Positions 7,134 through 15,609 of a stretch of DNA of 64,000 nt are shown here, in pieces. The position numbers and the translations under genes were made by a program. Source of the stretch: Kitasatospora viridis (lineage in GTDB: Bacteria > Actinomycetota > Actinomycetes > Streptomycetales > Streptomycetaceae). Position 1 is the first letter of the stretch. Each line of letters begins with the position of its first letter. The stretch lies in NCBI RefSeq assembly GCF_007829815.1, contig NZ_VIWT01000003.1, forward strand, positions 310,001 through 374,000, written 5' to 3'. The notes under the pieces were generated by a model, which was not told the origin of the DNA, searched no databases, and saw only the letters and a program-made list of their open reading frames with translations.

Positions 7134-9437
7134 TCAGGCCCGGTGGATCTCGACGGTGTCCTGCGCGGCCGCGAAGACCGGCGAGCCGAGCTGGATGCCG
7201 GCCGGCGCGCGGCCGGCCGGGGCCGACTCCTCGACCTCCAGGGCCGGGTAGATCGACACCCACGGGTCGGTGCCGGCGCCGCGCGGCACCAGGTCCAGCC
7301 GCACCGCCGGGCAGGTCAGGGTGCGCTGGTCGGCCGACAGCACCCCGGTGGCGATGAGCTCGTGGCTCTCGTCCTCCCAGCGGGTGAAGGCCACCTGGTC
7401 CTCGGTGAACAGCAGCCCCTCGGGTGCGGTGAAGACCACCCGGACCGTGCCGATGGTGAGCCGACCGGTGTTGCGGATCACGAACGGCGGGTAGATCCAC
7501 CGCTCCTGACCCGCCGTCGCCGTCAGCGCCGTGGTCTTGATGGCGGCCCGCAGCGGGCTGTCGGCGATCCGGCCGGAGAGCTGGACCGGCGCGTGGCGGC
7601 CGATGCTCGCCGAGCCGTTGTCGTAGCGGCCGGGCAGGGCGTCGGTGCGGGCCTGCACCGGGATCGTGTAGACGAGTGAACCCGTGTCGCTGGCCGTGGT
7701 GTTCAGGTGCGGGTTCGAGCTGATGACCAGGGTCCGCCCGGAGTCGTCGATGCTGTGGTCGAGGTCGCCGCCGACGACGCCGTGGATGGTGTCGTAGTAC
7801 GCGTAGGTGGGTTGGCCGGTGAAGCCGAAGCCGTCCGGGGCGGTGAAGCGCTGGGAGATCACCCCCGGGTTCACCGGCTGGCCGGTGGCGGAGGTGAACT
7901 TGACGGTGAAGACGGTCTGTTGGCCGGGCGCGGCGATGGGCACGGTGTCCTGGACGACCGCGAGGGCGGTCTCGTCGCCGACCGGCGCGGGGACGACGAC
8001 CGTCACGGGCAGCCGCACGACGCTGTCCTTGAGGTCGACCTCGCCGCTGTACTGGATCTCCAGCGTCGAGGTGTAGAGGCCGGCGGCCGTCTCCTTCGGG
8101 ACACCGACCCGGAAGACGCCGTCCAACGAGCCCTCGTTGGGCACCAGTTGCTGACCGGCGAAGCTGCGGCTCAGCCGGCGGCCACCGCCCGCCCCGCCCG
8201 TCAGCCCCTCGGCGAGGGTCAGCACGACGGTGACGTACTGTCCGTCCACCGGGTTCGGCCCGCGGTTCTTCACCCGCACGCCGAGGTCGAACTGCTGGCC
8301 GCGCTGCACCGCGTGCGGGTAGACGCTCTCGCCGTACAGGTCCGCGGCCGGCAGCACCGGCGGCGTCATGTCGGCCACGTTCGTCACGCCGCGGATCCGG
8401 TTGTTCGCGGAGTCGGCGATGTACAGGTTGCCCACGGCGTCCAGCGCCACCCCGGACGGATAGTAGAGCCGGGCGGCGACCGCCGGACCGCCGTCGTCGA
8501 CGTAGCCGCCGATCCCGCTGCCCGCCACGGTGGTGATGGTGCCGTCGGTGGACACCCGGCGCACCCGCTGGTCGTAGTCGTCGGCGATGTACAGGTTCCC
8601 GGCGTCGTCCAGCGTCACGTCGGTCGGGTAGTAGAGGCTGGTGGCGACGGCCGGGCCGCCGTCCGACAGGTAGCCGGCCGTCCCGTTGCCGGCGACCGTG
8701 GTGATGATCCCGGCCGGGGAGACCTTGCGCACCCGCTGGTTGCCGTAGTCCGCGAAGTACAGGTTCCCGTCGGGGTCGAGCACCAGTCCTGACGGGTTGT
8801 TGAGCGGCGTGGCGACGGCCGGGCCGCCATCGGAGACGTAGCCCGCGGTGCCGTTGCCCGCCACCGTGGTGATGATCCCGGCGGTGTCCACCTTGCGGAT
8901 CCGGTGGCCGTACCACTCACTGAAGTACAGGTTCCCCGCCGCGTCGAGCACCACGCCGTGGGGGTAGTTGATCGGGGTGGCGACGGCCGGGCCGCCGTCC
9001 GAGACGTAGCCCGCGGTGCCGTTGCCCGCCACCGTGGTGATGATCCCGGCCGCGTCCACCTTGCGGATCCGCTGGCCCTGGTGCTCGGCGATGTAGACGT
9101 TCCCGGCGTCGTCGACGGCCACGGCCACCGGGTCGTAGAGGCTGGTGGCGACGGCCGGGCCGCCGTCGGAGACGTAGCCGGCGGTGCCGTTGCCCGCGAC
9201 CGTGGTGATCGTCCCGGCGGGGGTCACCTTGCGGACCCGCTGGTTCTGGCGGTCGGCGAGGTAGAGGTTGCCCTGCTTGTCGAGGGCGACGCCGGTGGGG
9301 CCGTTGACCTTGGTCACGGCCGCCGGGCCGCCGTCGGACACGTAGCCCGCGGCCCCGTTGCCCGCCACCGTGGCGATGGCACCGTCCGGCAGGCCGCCGG
9401 GCTGCGGTCCGCGTCCGGGACTCGATTCGACTGCCAC
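7134..9437 (-). CDS. NHL-repeat beta-propeller protein with C-terminal beta-sandwich
   Basis: 767 residues from a GTG at 9435-9437, preceded by GGGAG at ten bases. Residues 19 to about 354 are six near-identical 56-residue NHL repeats (pattern ITTVAGNGTAGY, SDGGPAVAT, GNLYIAD, QRVRKV), enough for a six-bladed propeller. The remainder looks like one or more Ig/CARDB-type beta domains (for example FDLGVRVKNRGPNPVDG) with many Val/Thr strands. No signal peptide is visible at the chosen start and no upstream start adds one. Known: NHL propellers mediate protein or ligand contacts; some act as lactonases or lyases. Here a binding or structural role linked to the downstream glycosyltransferase is only an inference. 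Confidence 0.82.
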   Translation of the reverse strand: MAVESSPGRGPQPGGLPDGAIATVAGNGAAGYVSDGGPAAVTKVNGPTGVALDKQGNLYLADRQNQRVRKVTPAGTITTVAGNGTAGYVSDGGPAVATSLYDPVAVAVDDAGNVYIAEHQGQRIRKVDAAGIITTVAGNGTAGYVSDGGPAVATPINYPHGVVLDAAGNLYFSEWYGHRIRKVDTAGIITTVAGNGTAGYVSDGGPAVATPLNNPSGLVLDPDGNLYFADYGNQRVRKVSPAGIITTVAGNGTAGYLSDGGPAVATSLYYPTDVTLDDAGNLYIADDYDQRVRRVSTDGTITTVAGSGIGGYVDDGGPAVAARLYYPSGVALDAVGNLYIADSANNRIRGVTNVADMTPPVLPAADLYGESVYPHAVQRGQQFDLGVRVKNRGPNPVDGQYVTVVLTLAEGLTGGAGGGRRLSRSFAGQQLVPNEGSLDGVFRVGVPKETAAGLYTSTLEIQYSGEVDLKDSVVRLPVTVVVPAPVGDETALAVVQDTVPIAAPGQQTVFTVKFTSATGQPVNPGVISQRFTAPDGFGFTGQPTYAYYDTIHGVVGGDLDHSIDDSGRTLVISSNPHLNTTASDTGSLVYTIPVQARTDALPGRYDNGSASIGRHAPVQLSGRIADSPLRAAIKTTALTATAGQERWIYPPFVIRNTGRLTIGTVRVVFTAPEGLLFTEDQVAFTRWEDESHELIATGVLSADQRTLTCPAVRLDLVPRGAGTDPWVSIYPALEVEESAPAGRAPAGIQLGSPVFAAAQDTVEIHRA
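8376..9383 (-). repeat. Six tandem 168-bp units encoding NHL blades
   Basis: Six consecutive 168-bp coding repeats with no spacer encode the propeller blades. The first half of each unit (encoding GNGTAGYVSDGGPAV) is almost invariant while the second half varies, as expected for expansion by unequal crossing-over with diverging ligand-facing loops. The last unit is the most divergent (VAGSGIGGYVDDGG). Confidence 0.9.
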
Positions 9438-9805
9438 CTGTGCTTCTCCCGTCTTCGGGCACGGCACATCGCACGCGGGCGTGCCGCGCCGATGAGGATG
9501 GGATGGCTCCGGAGTACGCCGCAGCCTAACCAGCGGGCTCCGGGGCCCTTCCAGCCCTTTTCCGGCCACCCCCGCCGCCGTCCGGAACACCCACCCCGCC
9601 GGGCGACGCCAGGCACCCCTGGGGCGGACGGCCACCGGCGGGACACCGCGCACCGGTCGCCCGGCCCGCCGGATCGCGGTCCGCGGCCGGAACTCGCCAC
9701 CGCCGTCCACCCCTTGACACACCCTTGTGACACCGGCTGGCCAAAAACGCGGTCTCGGCGGGTCCGTGCCGGCCGCGCGGCCCGGGCGGCCGCGTGGGTG
9801 CGCAC
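9438..9805. other. Intergenic region upstream of the NHL gene
   Basis: 368 bases without a convincing gene on either strand. A TTGACA occurs on the + strand at 9714-9719, with TTGTGACAC just after it, but no gene follows in that direction. Nothing else recognisable was seen; the promoter for the leftward NHL operon presumably lies near its right side. Confidence 0.4.
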
Positions 9806-10426
9806 TCAGCCCAGGAAGTCCGGCAGTTCGACGGTGGGCGGCAGCGGGGCGTGCGCCGGCAGGGGTTGGATCCGGACGAAGGCGTGCTCGAACGGGGCGT
9901 AGCAGAGCGGGTCCTGGCCGCGGGCGACGGCCAGCAGGTTGTCGCCGCGGCGCCAGATGCGGTGGCGCCAGCGGCGGCCGCGGGCGGGGCCGCCCGGGTG
10001 GTGCACCACGTCGTGGTCGGGCGGGCCGATGAGCGCGCTGAAGGTGGCCGCCACGGCGTCCAGCCGGGCATCGAGGGCGCCGGGCGGCGGGTCCGCCCGG
10101 CACTGCCAGCCGGGCCGGCCCGCCCACGGGTCCGTCGCCAACTCGCCTGCCGGGTCGACGAAGTACTCGTAGGCGAAGGGCAGCGAGAAGCAGCCCTCGC
10201 CGTGCACCAGGTGTCCGGCCGGGGTGTGGCAGCGCTCGCCCAGCGGGCCCGGCAGGTCGCCGGTCGAGGGCCAGCCGAGGGCGGTGGTCGCCGCCTCGGT
10301 GAGGTCGAAGTCCGCCCAGTCGAGCAACGACAAGTCGGCCACCTGGGCAGCCAGTTCGGGATCGACGGGGCAGGCGGCGACGATCCACGGCGGTGTGCCC
10401 GCCGCCGCGCCCTCCCGGTCGGCCAC
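9806..10426 (-). CDS. Conserved-looking hypothetical protein
   Basis: 206 residues from GTG 10426, chosen because GGGGGAGG lies six bases upstream. A start 78 bases earlier is open but would translate a short tandem DNA repeat and has no ribosome site. The sequence has a tryptophan-rich middle (LLDWADFDL, RRWRHRIWRR) and a proline-rich C terminus, with no signal peptide or membrane segment. I do not recognise a domain. It follows the TetR gene by 99 bases on the same strand, so it may share the divergent promoter controlled by that repressor. Confidence 0.6.
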   Translation of the reverse strand: MADREGAAAGTPPWIVAACPVDPELAAQVADLSLLDWADFDLTEAATTALGWPSTGDLPGPLGERCHTPAGHLVHGEGCFSLPFAYEYFVDPAGELATDPWAGRPGWQCRADPPPGALDARLDAVAATFSALIGPPDHDVVHHPGGPARGRRWRHRIWRRGDNLLAVARGQDPLCYAPFEHAFVRIQPLPAHAPLPPTVELPDFLG

Positions 10427-10456
10427 CGCCGCCTCCCCCGCCCGTCGCTCTCGTCC

Positions 10457-10496
10457 AGCCGTCGCCTTGGCAGCCGTCGCCTTGGTCCAGCCGTCG
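10457..10496. repeat. Short tandem repeat, about 2.5 copies
   Basis: The unit CAGCCGTCGCCTTGG, with 0-2 extra bases, occurs twice plus a partial third copy between the TetR gene and the downstream hypothetical gene. It lies upstream of the preferred start of the latter and is probably non-coding. Confidence 0.6.
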
Positions 10497-10525
10497 CGGC
10501 CCACCCTATCCGCCCGGCCCGCGGC

Positions 10526-11179
10526 TCAGGCCGGGAGCACCGGCACCGTCGACGGCGATGGCAGCAGGGCGGCGGTGAGGCGCTCGGCCACCCCGACGTC
10601 CAACGGGCCGTGCCCGAGCACGAAGCGGTACCAGAACAGGCCGTAGATCTGATCGACCATCAGGTCGAGGTCGGCGCCGGCGGCCAATTCGCCACGGCCG
10701 CGCCCGCGTTCGAGGAGTTCGTGCAGGGCGGTGCGGCGGGTGGCGGTGTAGCGCTGGAGCAGCTCGGCGAGGTGGGGGTCGCGGGCGGACTCGCGCAGCA
10801 GGGTGCGCAGCACGGCGGCGGTGGAGTCGCGCTGGGCCGCGTCGAAGGTGGTGGCGATGAAGGAGCGCAGTTCCTCGCGCAGCGTGCCGCCGCCGGCCGC
10901 GGTGACGTCCTGTCCGGCGCGGTCGATCAGCGCGTCGAGCAGCACGGCGCCCTTGGAGGGCCACCAGCGGTAGACGGTCTGCTTGCCGACGCCGGCCGCC
11001 TTGGCGATCGCGTCGATGGTGACGGGCTCGCCGTCACCGGCGCCGGCCAGGCGCAGGGCGGCGTCCAGGATCGCCTGGCGGGCCGCCTCGTTGCGGCGCC
11101 GCCCGGTGTGCGGGCGGGGCTCGGCCTGCGTGGGCTGCTCGGGCCCCCCGGTGTCCGGGCGGGGCTCGTTGCCGCTCAT
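10526..11179 (-). CDS. TetR-family transcriptional repressor
   Basis: 217 residues from ATG 11179, with AAGGGA about ten bases upstream. The N-terminal helix-turn-helix is typical: ARQAILDAALRLA, then TIDAIAKAAGVGKQTVYRWW at residues about 60-80. The C-terminal ligand domain includes the TetR_C pattern seen in SDR-linked regulators. It is transcribed divergently from an SDR gene across a 101-bp gap that contains a perfect 11-bp-arm palindrome. Inferred: it represses both itself and the SDR and responds to a small molecule, probably the SDR substrate or product. Confidence 0.93.
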   Translation of the reverse strand: MSGNEPRPDTGGPEQPTQAEPRPHTGRRRNEAARQAILDAALRLAGAGDGEPVTIDAIAKAAGVGKQTVYRWWPSKGAVLLDALIDRAGQDVTAAGGGTLREELRSFIATTFDAAQRDSTAAVLRTLLRESARDPHLAELLQRYTATRRTALHELLERGRGRGELAAGADLDLMVDQIYGLFWYRFVLGHGPLDVGVAERLTAALLPSPSTVPVLPA

Positions 11180-11208
11180 CCGTCCGTTCCCTTCTCTTGA
11201 TCTCCAAC

Positions 11209-11265
11209 TTGACAAGACTATCAGTCTCGACAATCATCATTGTCGAGACAGCAAGTCTCGGCAAT
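11209..11265. promoter_or_regulatory. Divergent promoter with TetR-type operator
   Basis: GTCTCGACAAT (11224-11234) and ATTGTCGAGAC (11239-11249) form a perfect inverted repeat with a 4-base spacer, the usual architecture of a TetR operator. A third half-site, GTCTCGGCAAT with one mismatch, follows at 11255-11265. A TTGACA at 11209-11214 is suitably placed as a -35 box for the rightward SDR, which would put the operator over the -10 region. The SDR ribosome site GGAGG (11268-11272) lies just downstream. Confidence 0.8.
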
Positions 11266-11280
11266 ACGGAGGGGATGACG

Positions 11281-12012
11281 ATGAGCACTTTCTCGGGTCA
11301 GCGTGTGGTCGTACTGGGCGGCAGCTCGGGCATCGGGGAGGCGACCGCCGCCGCGTTCGCGAAGGACGGCGCGGAGGTCGTGATCACCGGCCGCGACCAG
11401 CAGCGGCTGGACGCGGCGGTGGCCCGGATCGGCGGCAACACCAAGGGCCACGCGGTGGACGCGGTGGACCAGGCGGCGGTCGCCGCCCTCTTCGCCGAGC
11501 TGGGCACCGTGGACCACCTGGTGCTCGGGGTGAGCGGTTCGGCCGGCTCCGGCGCCTTCGCCGAGCTCGACCTGGGCGAGCTGGCGCGCGGCTTCGACGC
11601 CAAGTTCTGGCCGCAGGTCCGCTCGCTCCAGGCGGCGCTGCCGCACCTGCGCACGGACGGTTCGGTCACCTTCATCACCGCCGGGTCCTCGCGGGCGGCC
11701 TTCCCGGGCACCGCCGGCCTGGCCGCGATCAACGGCGCGCTGGACGCGATGGTCCCGCCGCTGGCCGTCGAGCTCGCGCCGCTGCGGGTGAACGCGGTCT
11801 CCCCCGGCGTGATCGACACCCCGTGGTGGGACCGGGTGCCGGAGGAGCAGCGCAAGCAGCTCTTCGAGGGCCTGGCCGCGGTCACCCCGGTCGGGCGGGT
11901 CGGGCGGCCGGAGGACGTGGCCCAGGCGATCCAGATGCTGGCGGCCAACACCTTCGTCACCGGCATCGTGCTCGACTGCAACGGCGGGACCACCCTGGCC
12001 AGCGGGCGCTGA
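11281..12012 (+). CDS. Short-chain dehydrogenase/reductase
   Basis: 243 residues. The ATG at 11281 is preferred over one six bases earlier because GGAGG is then spaced eight bases. Classical SDR layout: nucleotide-binding GGSSGIG near residue 14 and a C-terminal strand GIVLDCNGG. The usual YxxxK is not obvious: the segment expected to hold it reads FITAGSSRAAFPGTAGLAAINGA, seen here as GSSRAAFPG followed by LAAINGA, so Tyr and Lys are replaced. Known: SDRs lacking YxxxK are often non-catalytic or atypical. Inferred: expression is controlled by the divergent TetR gene through the operator between them. Confidence 0.88.
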   Translation: MSTFSGQRVVVLGGSSGIGEATAAAFAKDGAEVVITGRDQQRLDAAVARIGGNTKGHAVDAVDQAAVAALFAELGTVDHLVLGVSGSAGSGAFAELDLGELARGFDAKFWPQVRSLQAALPHLRTDGSVTFITAGSSRAAFPGTAGLAAINGALDAMVPPLAVELAPLRVNAVSPGVIDTPWWDRVPEEQRKQLFEGLAAVTPVGRVGRPEDVAQAIQMLAANTFVTGIVLDCNGGTTLASGR

Positions 12013-12020
12013 GCACGCGG

Positions 12021-12059
12021 GTGGGGCGGGCCGGGCTCCGGGAGCCCGGCCCGCCCCAC
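12021..12059. terminator. Bidirectional terminator hairpin
   Basis: A perfect 19-base inverted repeat (GTGGGGCGGGCCGGGCTCC and its complement) around a single central base, located between the convergent SDR and the hypothetical gene at 12067-12423. It is very GC-rich and has no T tract, as is usual for actinomycete terminators. Confidence 0.8.
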
Positions 12060-12066
12060 CACGATG

Positions 12067-12423
12067 TCAGAGCCGTCGCAACGCCGCCTCGACGCTGTCG
12101 CCGCCACTGCTGTTGAACGCGATGGCCGCCTTCGGGGCATGACGCCGCACCAGGTTGACGACCTCCTCGAAGAACGTCAGCAGCGGCTCGGGCTTGCGGA
12201 TGCCGCCGCCGATCACCACCACGTCCCAGGCGCGCCCGGTCAGCGCGGCGAGCAGCATGCCCTCGGTGGTCGCGTCCAGCGGGACCAGCGTCATCGCGGC
12301 GTCCAGGCCGTGCTCGGCGAAGCGGGCGAGCTCCCGGTCGAGGCCGGCGCGCAGCGCGGCGCCGTCCATCCCGGGCACGGGCACGGCGGTGGGGTCGATC
12401 CCGAGGATCAGTACGGAAGGCAT
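12067..12423 (-). CDS. Hypothetical protein with Rossmann-like pattern
   Basis: 118 residues from ATG 12423. The sequence opens with a hydrophobic strand (SVLILGIDP), has a second strand WDVVVIGGGIRKP in the middle, and ends AFNSSGGDSVEAALRRL, a pattern of alternating strands and helices. Similar small proteins are, to my recollection, common in Streptomyces, but no function is known to me. No good ribosome site precedes the ATG; a CTGAC-GATCA-GTCAG palindrome lies eight bases upstream of the start (12431-12445). It converges on the SDR gene across a strong hairpin. Confidence 0.75.
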   Translation of the reverse strand: MPSVLILGIDPTAVPVPGMDGAALRAGLDRELARFAEHGLDAAMTLVPLDATTEGMLLAALTGRAWDVVVIGGGIRKPEPLLTFFEEVVNLVRRHAPKAAIAFNSSGGDSVEAALRRL

Positions 12424-12645
12424 GTCAGGTCTGACGATCAGTCAGCCACCGTGGTTCCCGCAGCGCATACGCCTCGGCACGCGCCCCACAGATCTCCCGC
12501 ACGCCCCTGAATCGCGAACGCGCCGTCGAATGCCGCAGTTGCCTGGTCGCCCCACCGGCCCCGGCTCCCCGAAAGGGTGACTGCGGCGCTGTTCGATGAC
12601 GGTTTCGATACCAACCGACCCGGGCCCGCTGCCACGCTGGTCCGC

Positions 12646-14532
12646 GTGATTTCTCGACGTGGCTTCTTCACAGCATCCGGTGCGGCCGTCGCGGCCGCCT
12701 CCGTCACCGCCCCCGCCCGGGCCGACGCGCCGGGCGGCCAGACCGGCCCAGCGGATCCGACCCGCCAGGTGGATCCGACCCGCTGGGCCGCGGCACAGGC
12801 GATGGCCTACCGGATCCTGCTGACCGACGAGTCCCACCGGGACCTGACCCTCGACTACCTGAAACTGCTCACCGGCCGGGCCGCCCTGCCCAAGACCCGC
12901 CAGCGCGACGTCCTGGTGGTCGGCGCGGGCGTCGCCGGCATGGTCTGCGCCCGGCTGCTGATCGCCGCCGGCCACCGGGTGCGGATCCTGGAGGCCAACC
13001 GCAGCCGGGTCGGCGGCCGGGTCAAGACCTTCCGCGGCGAGGTCTGGCAGGACCCGCGCAACTCGGCCGAGGCCGGCGCCATGCGGATACCCTCCACCCA
13101 CCTGCTCACCCTCGCGCTCGCCGACCACCTCGGCGTCCAGCGCCGCCCGTTCGACCTGGTCGACGTGCCGCCGCAGCCCGACCTGCGCTCCGCCGATAGC
13201 AAGGTGGTCTACCGGTCCTGGACCGGCGAGCAGTTCAGCACCGGCAACGCCCCGGTCTTCACCACCCCCGCCGGCCTCGGCGGCCGGCTGATCAACGTCA
13301 ACGGACAGACCGTCAGCAAGGCGGCCTACGCCAAGAACCCCGCCCCGGTGAACAAGACCTTCGGCTGGGACAGCAACGAGACCACCACCGCGTCCTTCGC
13401 CGACGCGCTCACCACCGCCCGCAAGTACACCCAGATCCAGAACCCGGACGGCAGCTGGACCGACAAGCCGATCGCCGACCGGGTCCAGGGCATGACCCAA
13501 CTGCTCTACGACCTGGACGGCTACTCACTGCTGCGCTACCTCACCGAGGTCGCGAACTGGCAGGACCCGCAGATCCAGGCCGTCGGCACACTGGAGAACC
13601 TGACCAGCCGGCTCTCCTACGGCTTCCTGCACTCGGTCTTCGACGCCACCGACATCAACGCCTCGGTCACCTACTTCGAGTTCAGCGAGGGCATGGACTC
13701 CCTGCCGACCGCACTCGCCGAGGACCTGCCGATCGAGCAGGACCGGGTGGTCACCCGGGTGGTCAGCTCGCCCGGCCGGGTCACCGTCCACGCGGAGCCG
13801 GAGACCGGCTCGGAGGACGAGGCCTGCGACGGCGCGATCGGCGGACCGGTGCACGAGTACCAGGCGGACGCGGTGGTCTTCGCGGTGCCGTTCGCCGCGC
13901 TGCGGCACGTCACCTTCGACCCGATCCTGCCGTACCACAAGCGCCGGGCGATCACCGAGCTGCACCACGACACCGCGCACAAGGTGCTGCTGGAGTTCAC
14001 CGAGCGCTGGTGGGAGTGGGACGAGGACGCGTGGCGCCGGCGCCTCGGCGACCACTACCAGCCCGGCCCGCACGGCCCCGCGGTGCCGGCCGTCGGCGGC
14101 GGCTGCATCTCGGACGAGTCCGCCCGGTTCGTCTACTTCCCCTCGCACCCGAGCGCGGGCGGCTCCCCCGGCGGCGTGGTGCTGGCCGCCTACAACTGGG
14201 CCGAGGACGCGCTGCGCTACGACTCGCTCACCCCCGAGGACCGGCACGACGAGGCGCTGGACCAGCTGGCCGAGATGTTCGGCGACCGGATCCGCGGCTA
14301 CGCCACCGACCGGGCCGTCTCGCAGTCCTGGCTGCGCAACCGCTGGGCGCTCGGCGAGGCCGTGGTCGAGCTGCCCGGCCAGCTCACCAGCCTGGGGCCG
14401 CACGTGGCCGAGCCGGTGGGCGACCTGATGTACTTCGCCGGCGACCACTGCCAGCCGCGCTACCACGCCTGGATAGCCGGCGCGGTGGCCTCCGGCGTGG
14501 AGGCGGCGATCCAGGTCAGCGACCCGAACTGA
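12646..14532 (+). CDS. Tat-exported flavin monoamine / L-amino-acid oxidase
   Basis: 628 residues from GTG 12646, chosen because it places a twin-arginine signal right at the N terminus (SRRGFFTASGAAVAAASV, then cleavage after ARA). The frame is also open to a GTG at 12577, so the start is uncertain and neither has a good ribosome site. FAD-binding motif VVGAGVAGMVCARLL lies near residue 90, followed by ILEANRSRVGGR; a C-terminal flavin motif reads DLMYFAGDHCQPRYHAW. Known: secreted members oxidise L-amino acids or amines, giving keto acids, ammonia and hydrogen peroxide. It acts outside the cell after folding with FAD. Terminates at a strong hairpin. Confidence 0.85.
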   Translation: MISRRGFFTASGAAVAAASVTAPARADAPGGQTGPADPTRQVDPTRWAAAQAMAYRILLTDESHRDLTLDYLKLLTGRAALPKTRQRDVLVVGAGVAGMVCARLLIAAGHRVRILEANRSRVGGRVKTFRGEVWQDPRNSAEAGAMRIPSTHLLTLALADHLGVQRRPFDLVDVPPQPDLRSADSKVVYRSWTGEQFSTGNAPVFTTPAGLGGRLINVNGQTVSKAAYAKNPAPVNKTFGWDSNETTTASFADALTTARKYTQIQNPDGSWTDKPIADRVQGMTQLLYDLDGYSLLRYLTEVANWQDPQIQAVGTLENLTSRLSYGFLHSVFDATDINASVTYFEFSEGMDSLPTALAEDLPIEQDRVVTRVVSSPGRVTVHAEPETGSEDEACDGAIGGPVHEYQADAVVFAVPFAALRHVTFDPILPYHKRRAITELHHDTAHKVLLEFTERWWEWDEDAWRRRLGDHYQPGPHGPAVPAVGGGCISDESARFVYFPSHPSAGGSPGGVVLAAYNWAEDALRYDSLTPEDRHDEALDQLAEMFGDRIRGYATDRAVSQSWLRNRWALGEAVVELPGQLTSLGPHVAEPVGDLMYFAGDHCQPRYHAWIAGAVASGVEAAIQVSDPN

Positions 14533-14544
14533 TCGTCGGTCAGC

Positions 14545-14580
14545 ACGGGGTGTGCGGCCGTGGCCGGCCGCACACCCCGT
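14545..14580. terminator. Bidirectional terminator hairpin
   Basis: A perfect 15-bp stem (ACGGGGTGTGCGGCC with its complement) and a 6-base loop GTGGCC, between the convergent oxidase and proline iminopeptidase genes. It starts twelve bases after the oxidase stop codon. Confidence 0.9.
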
Positions 14581-14595
14581 CGGCGCCACGGACCG

Positions 14596-15555
14596 TCAGC
14601 GGTCCTTGAACTCCTCGATCGCGTCGCGCATCAGCTGCCCGAACTCCTCGCTGCCCGCGTGGCCGGAGTCCTCCACGATGTGCAGCCGGGCGCCCGGCCA
14701 GGCCTTGGCCAGCTCCCAGGCCGTCTGCGGCGGGCCGCCCATGTCGTGGCGCCCGTGCACCAGCACCGCCGGGATGCCGGCCAGCTTGCCGGCTCCGCGC
14801 AGCAGTTGGTCCTCCGTGAACCAGCCGCCGTTGCTGAAGATGTGCGAACAGATCCGGACGAAGGCGATCTGCTCGTCCTCGGTCCGGTCGCTGTACATGC
14901 CCGGCGAGTTGTTGGGCTCGCCGGAGATGACGGCGTCCTCCCAGGCCAGCCAGTCGGCGGCGGCCTTCGCCCGGACGGCCCGGTCCGGGTTCTCCATCAG
15001 CCGGGAGTAGGCGGCCAGCAGGTCGCCGTCCCGCTCCTCCTCCGGCACGCCCTCGCGGAACCGGTCCCAGGCCTCGGGCTGGAACCGCCCGGCGCCCCGG
15101 TAGAGCCAGTCGAGCTCGCCGGGGCTGGTGCTGGTGATCGCCGCGACCACCACTTCGCTGACCCGCTCGGGGTGCTGCTCGGCGTAGGCCAGGATCAGCG
15201 AGACGCCCCAGGAGGCGCCGTTCAGCAGCCAGCGCTCGATGCCCAGGTGCTCGCGCAGCAGCTCCATGTCGTCGATCAGGTGCTGGGTGGTGTTGAGGCT
15301 CATGTCGGCGGCCGGGTCGCTGGCGTGCGGGGTGCTGCGGCCGCAGTTGCGCTGGTCGAAGCGGATCAGGCGGTAGCGCTCGGGGTCCCAGGCGCGGGTC
15401 GGCCGCGCGCTGCAGCCGGCCCCGGGGCCGCCGTGCACGTGCAGGGCGGGCTTGCCCTCGGGGTTGCCGAGCTGTTCGTAGTAGATGCGGTTGCCGTCTC
15501 CGGTGTCGAGGTACCCGTGGTCGTAGGGACTTGTCGGCGGGTAGAAATCAACCAT
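14596..15555 (-). CDS. pip: Proline iminopeptidase (alpha/beta hydrolase, S33)
   Basis: 319 residues, the usual length for prolyl aminopeptidase. It shows the S33 oxyanion motif HGGPGAG near residue 41, the nucleophile elbow GASWGV (the family normally has GGSWGS), the acid in VHGRHDMGGP and the histidine in EDSGHAG near the end. Known: it removes N-terminal proline from peptides in the cytoplasm. There is no purine-rich ribosome site. A TATGAT hexamer on the minus strand (15564-15569) ends eight bases before the ATG, so transcription may start at or close to the start codon. Confidence 0.9.
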   Translation of the reverse strand: MVDFYPPTSPYDHGYLDTGDGNRIYYEQLGNPEGKPALHVHGGPGAGCSARPTRAWDPERYRLIRFDQRNCGRSTPHASDPAADMSLNTTQHLIDDMELLREHLGIERWLLNGASWGVSLILAYAEQHPERVSEVVVAAITSTSPGELDWLYRGAGRFQPEAWDRFREGVPEEERDGDLLAAYSRLMENPDRAVRAKAAADWLAWEDAVISGEPNNSPGMYSDRTEDEQIAFVRICSHIFSNGGWFTEDQLLRGAGKLAGIPAVLVHGRHDMGGPPQTAWELAKAWPGARLHIVEDSGHAGSEEFGQLMRDAIEEFKDR

Positions 15556-15609
15556 GAGGAGCGATCATAGACGCGATCTCGGTTCGGGTACAGCTAAATT
15601 GACGGCCGC

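Noticed and set aside
8376..9383. CRISPR-like regular repeats
   Set aside because: The 168-bp periodicity is coding and encodes NHL blades in frame with no spacers.
10427..10504. Longer N terminus of the hypothetical gene at 9806-10426
   Set aside because: The extension translates a short DNA tandem repeat (TKATAAKATA), and the downstream GTG has a much better ribosome site.
12577..12645. Upstream GTG start for the Tat-exported oxidase
   Set aside because: It would put 23 extra residues before the SRRGFF signal, and the purine run is too close to the GTG. Kept only as an alternative.
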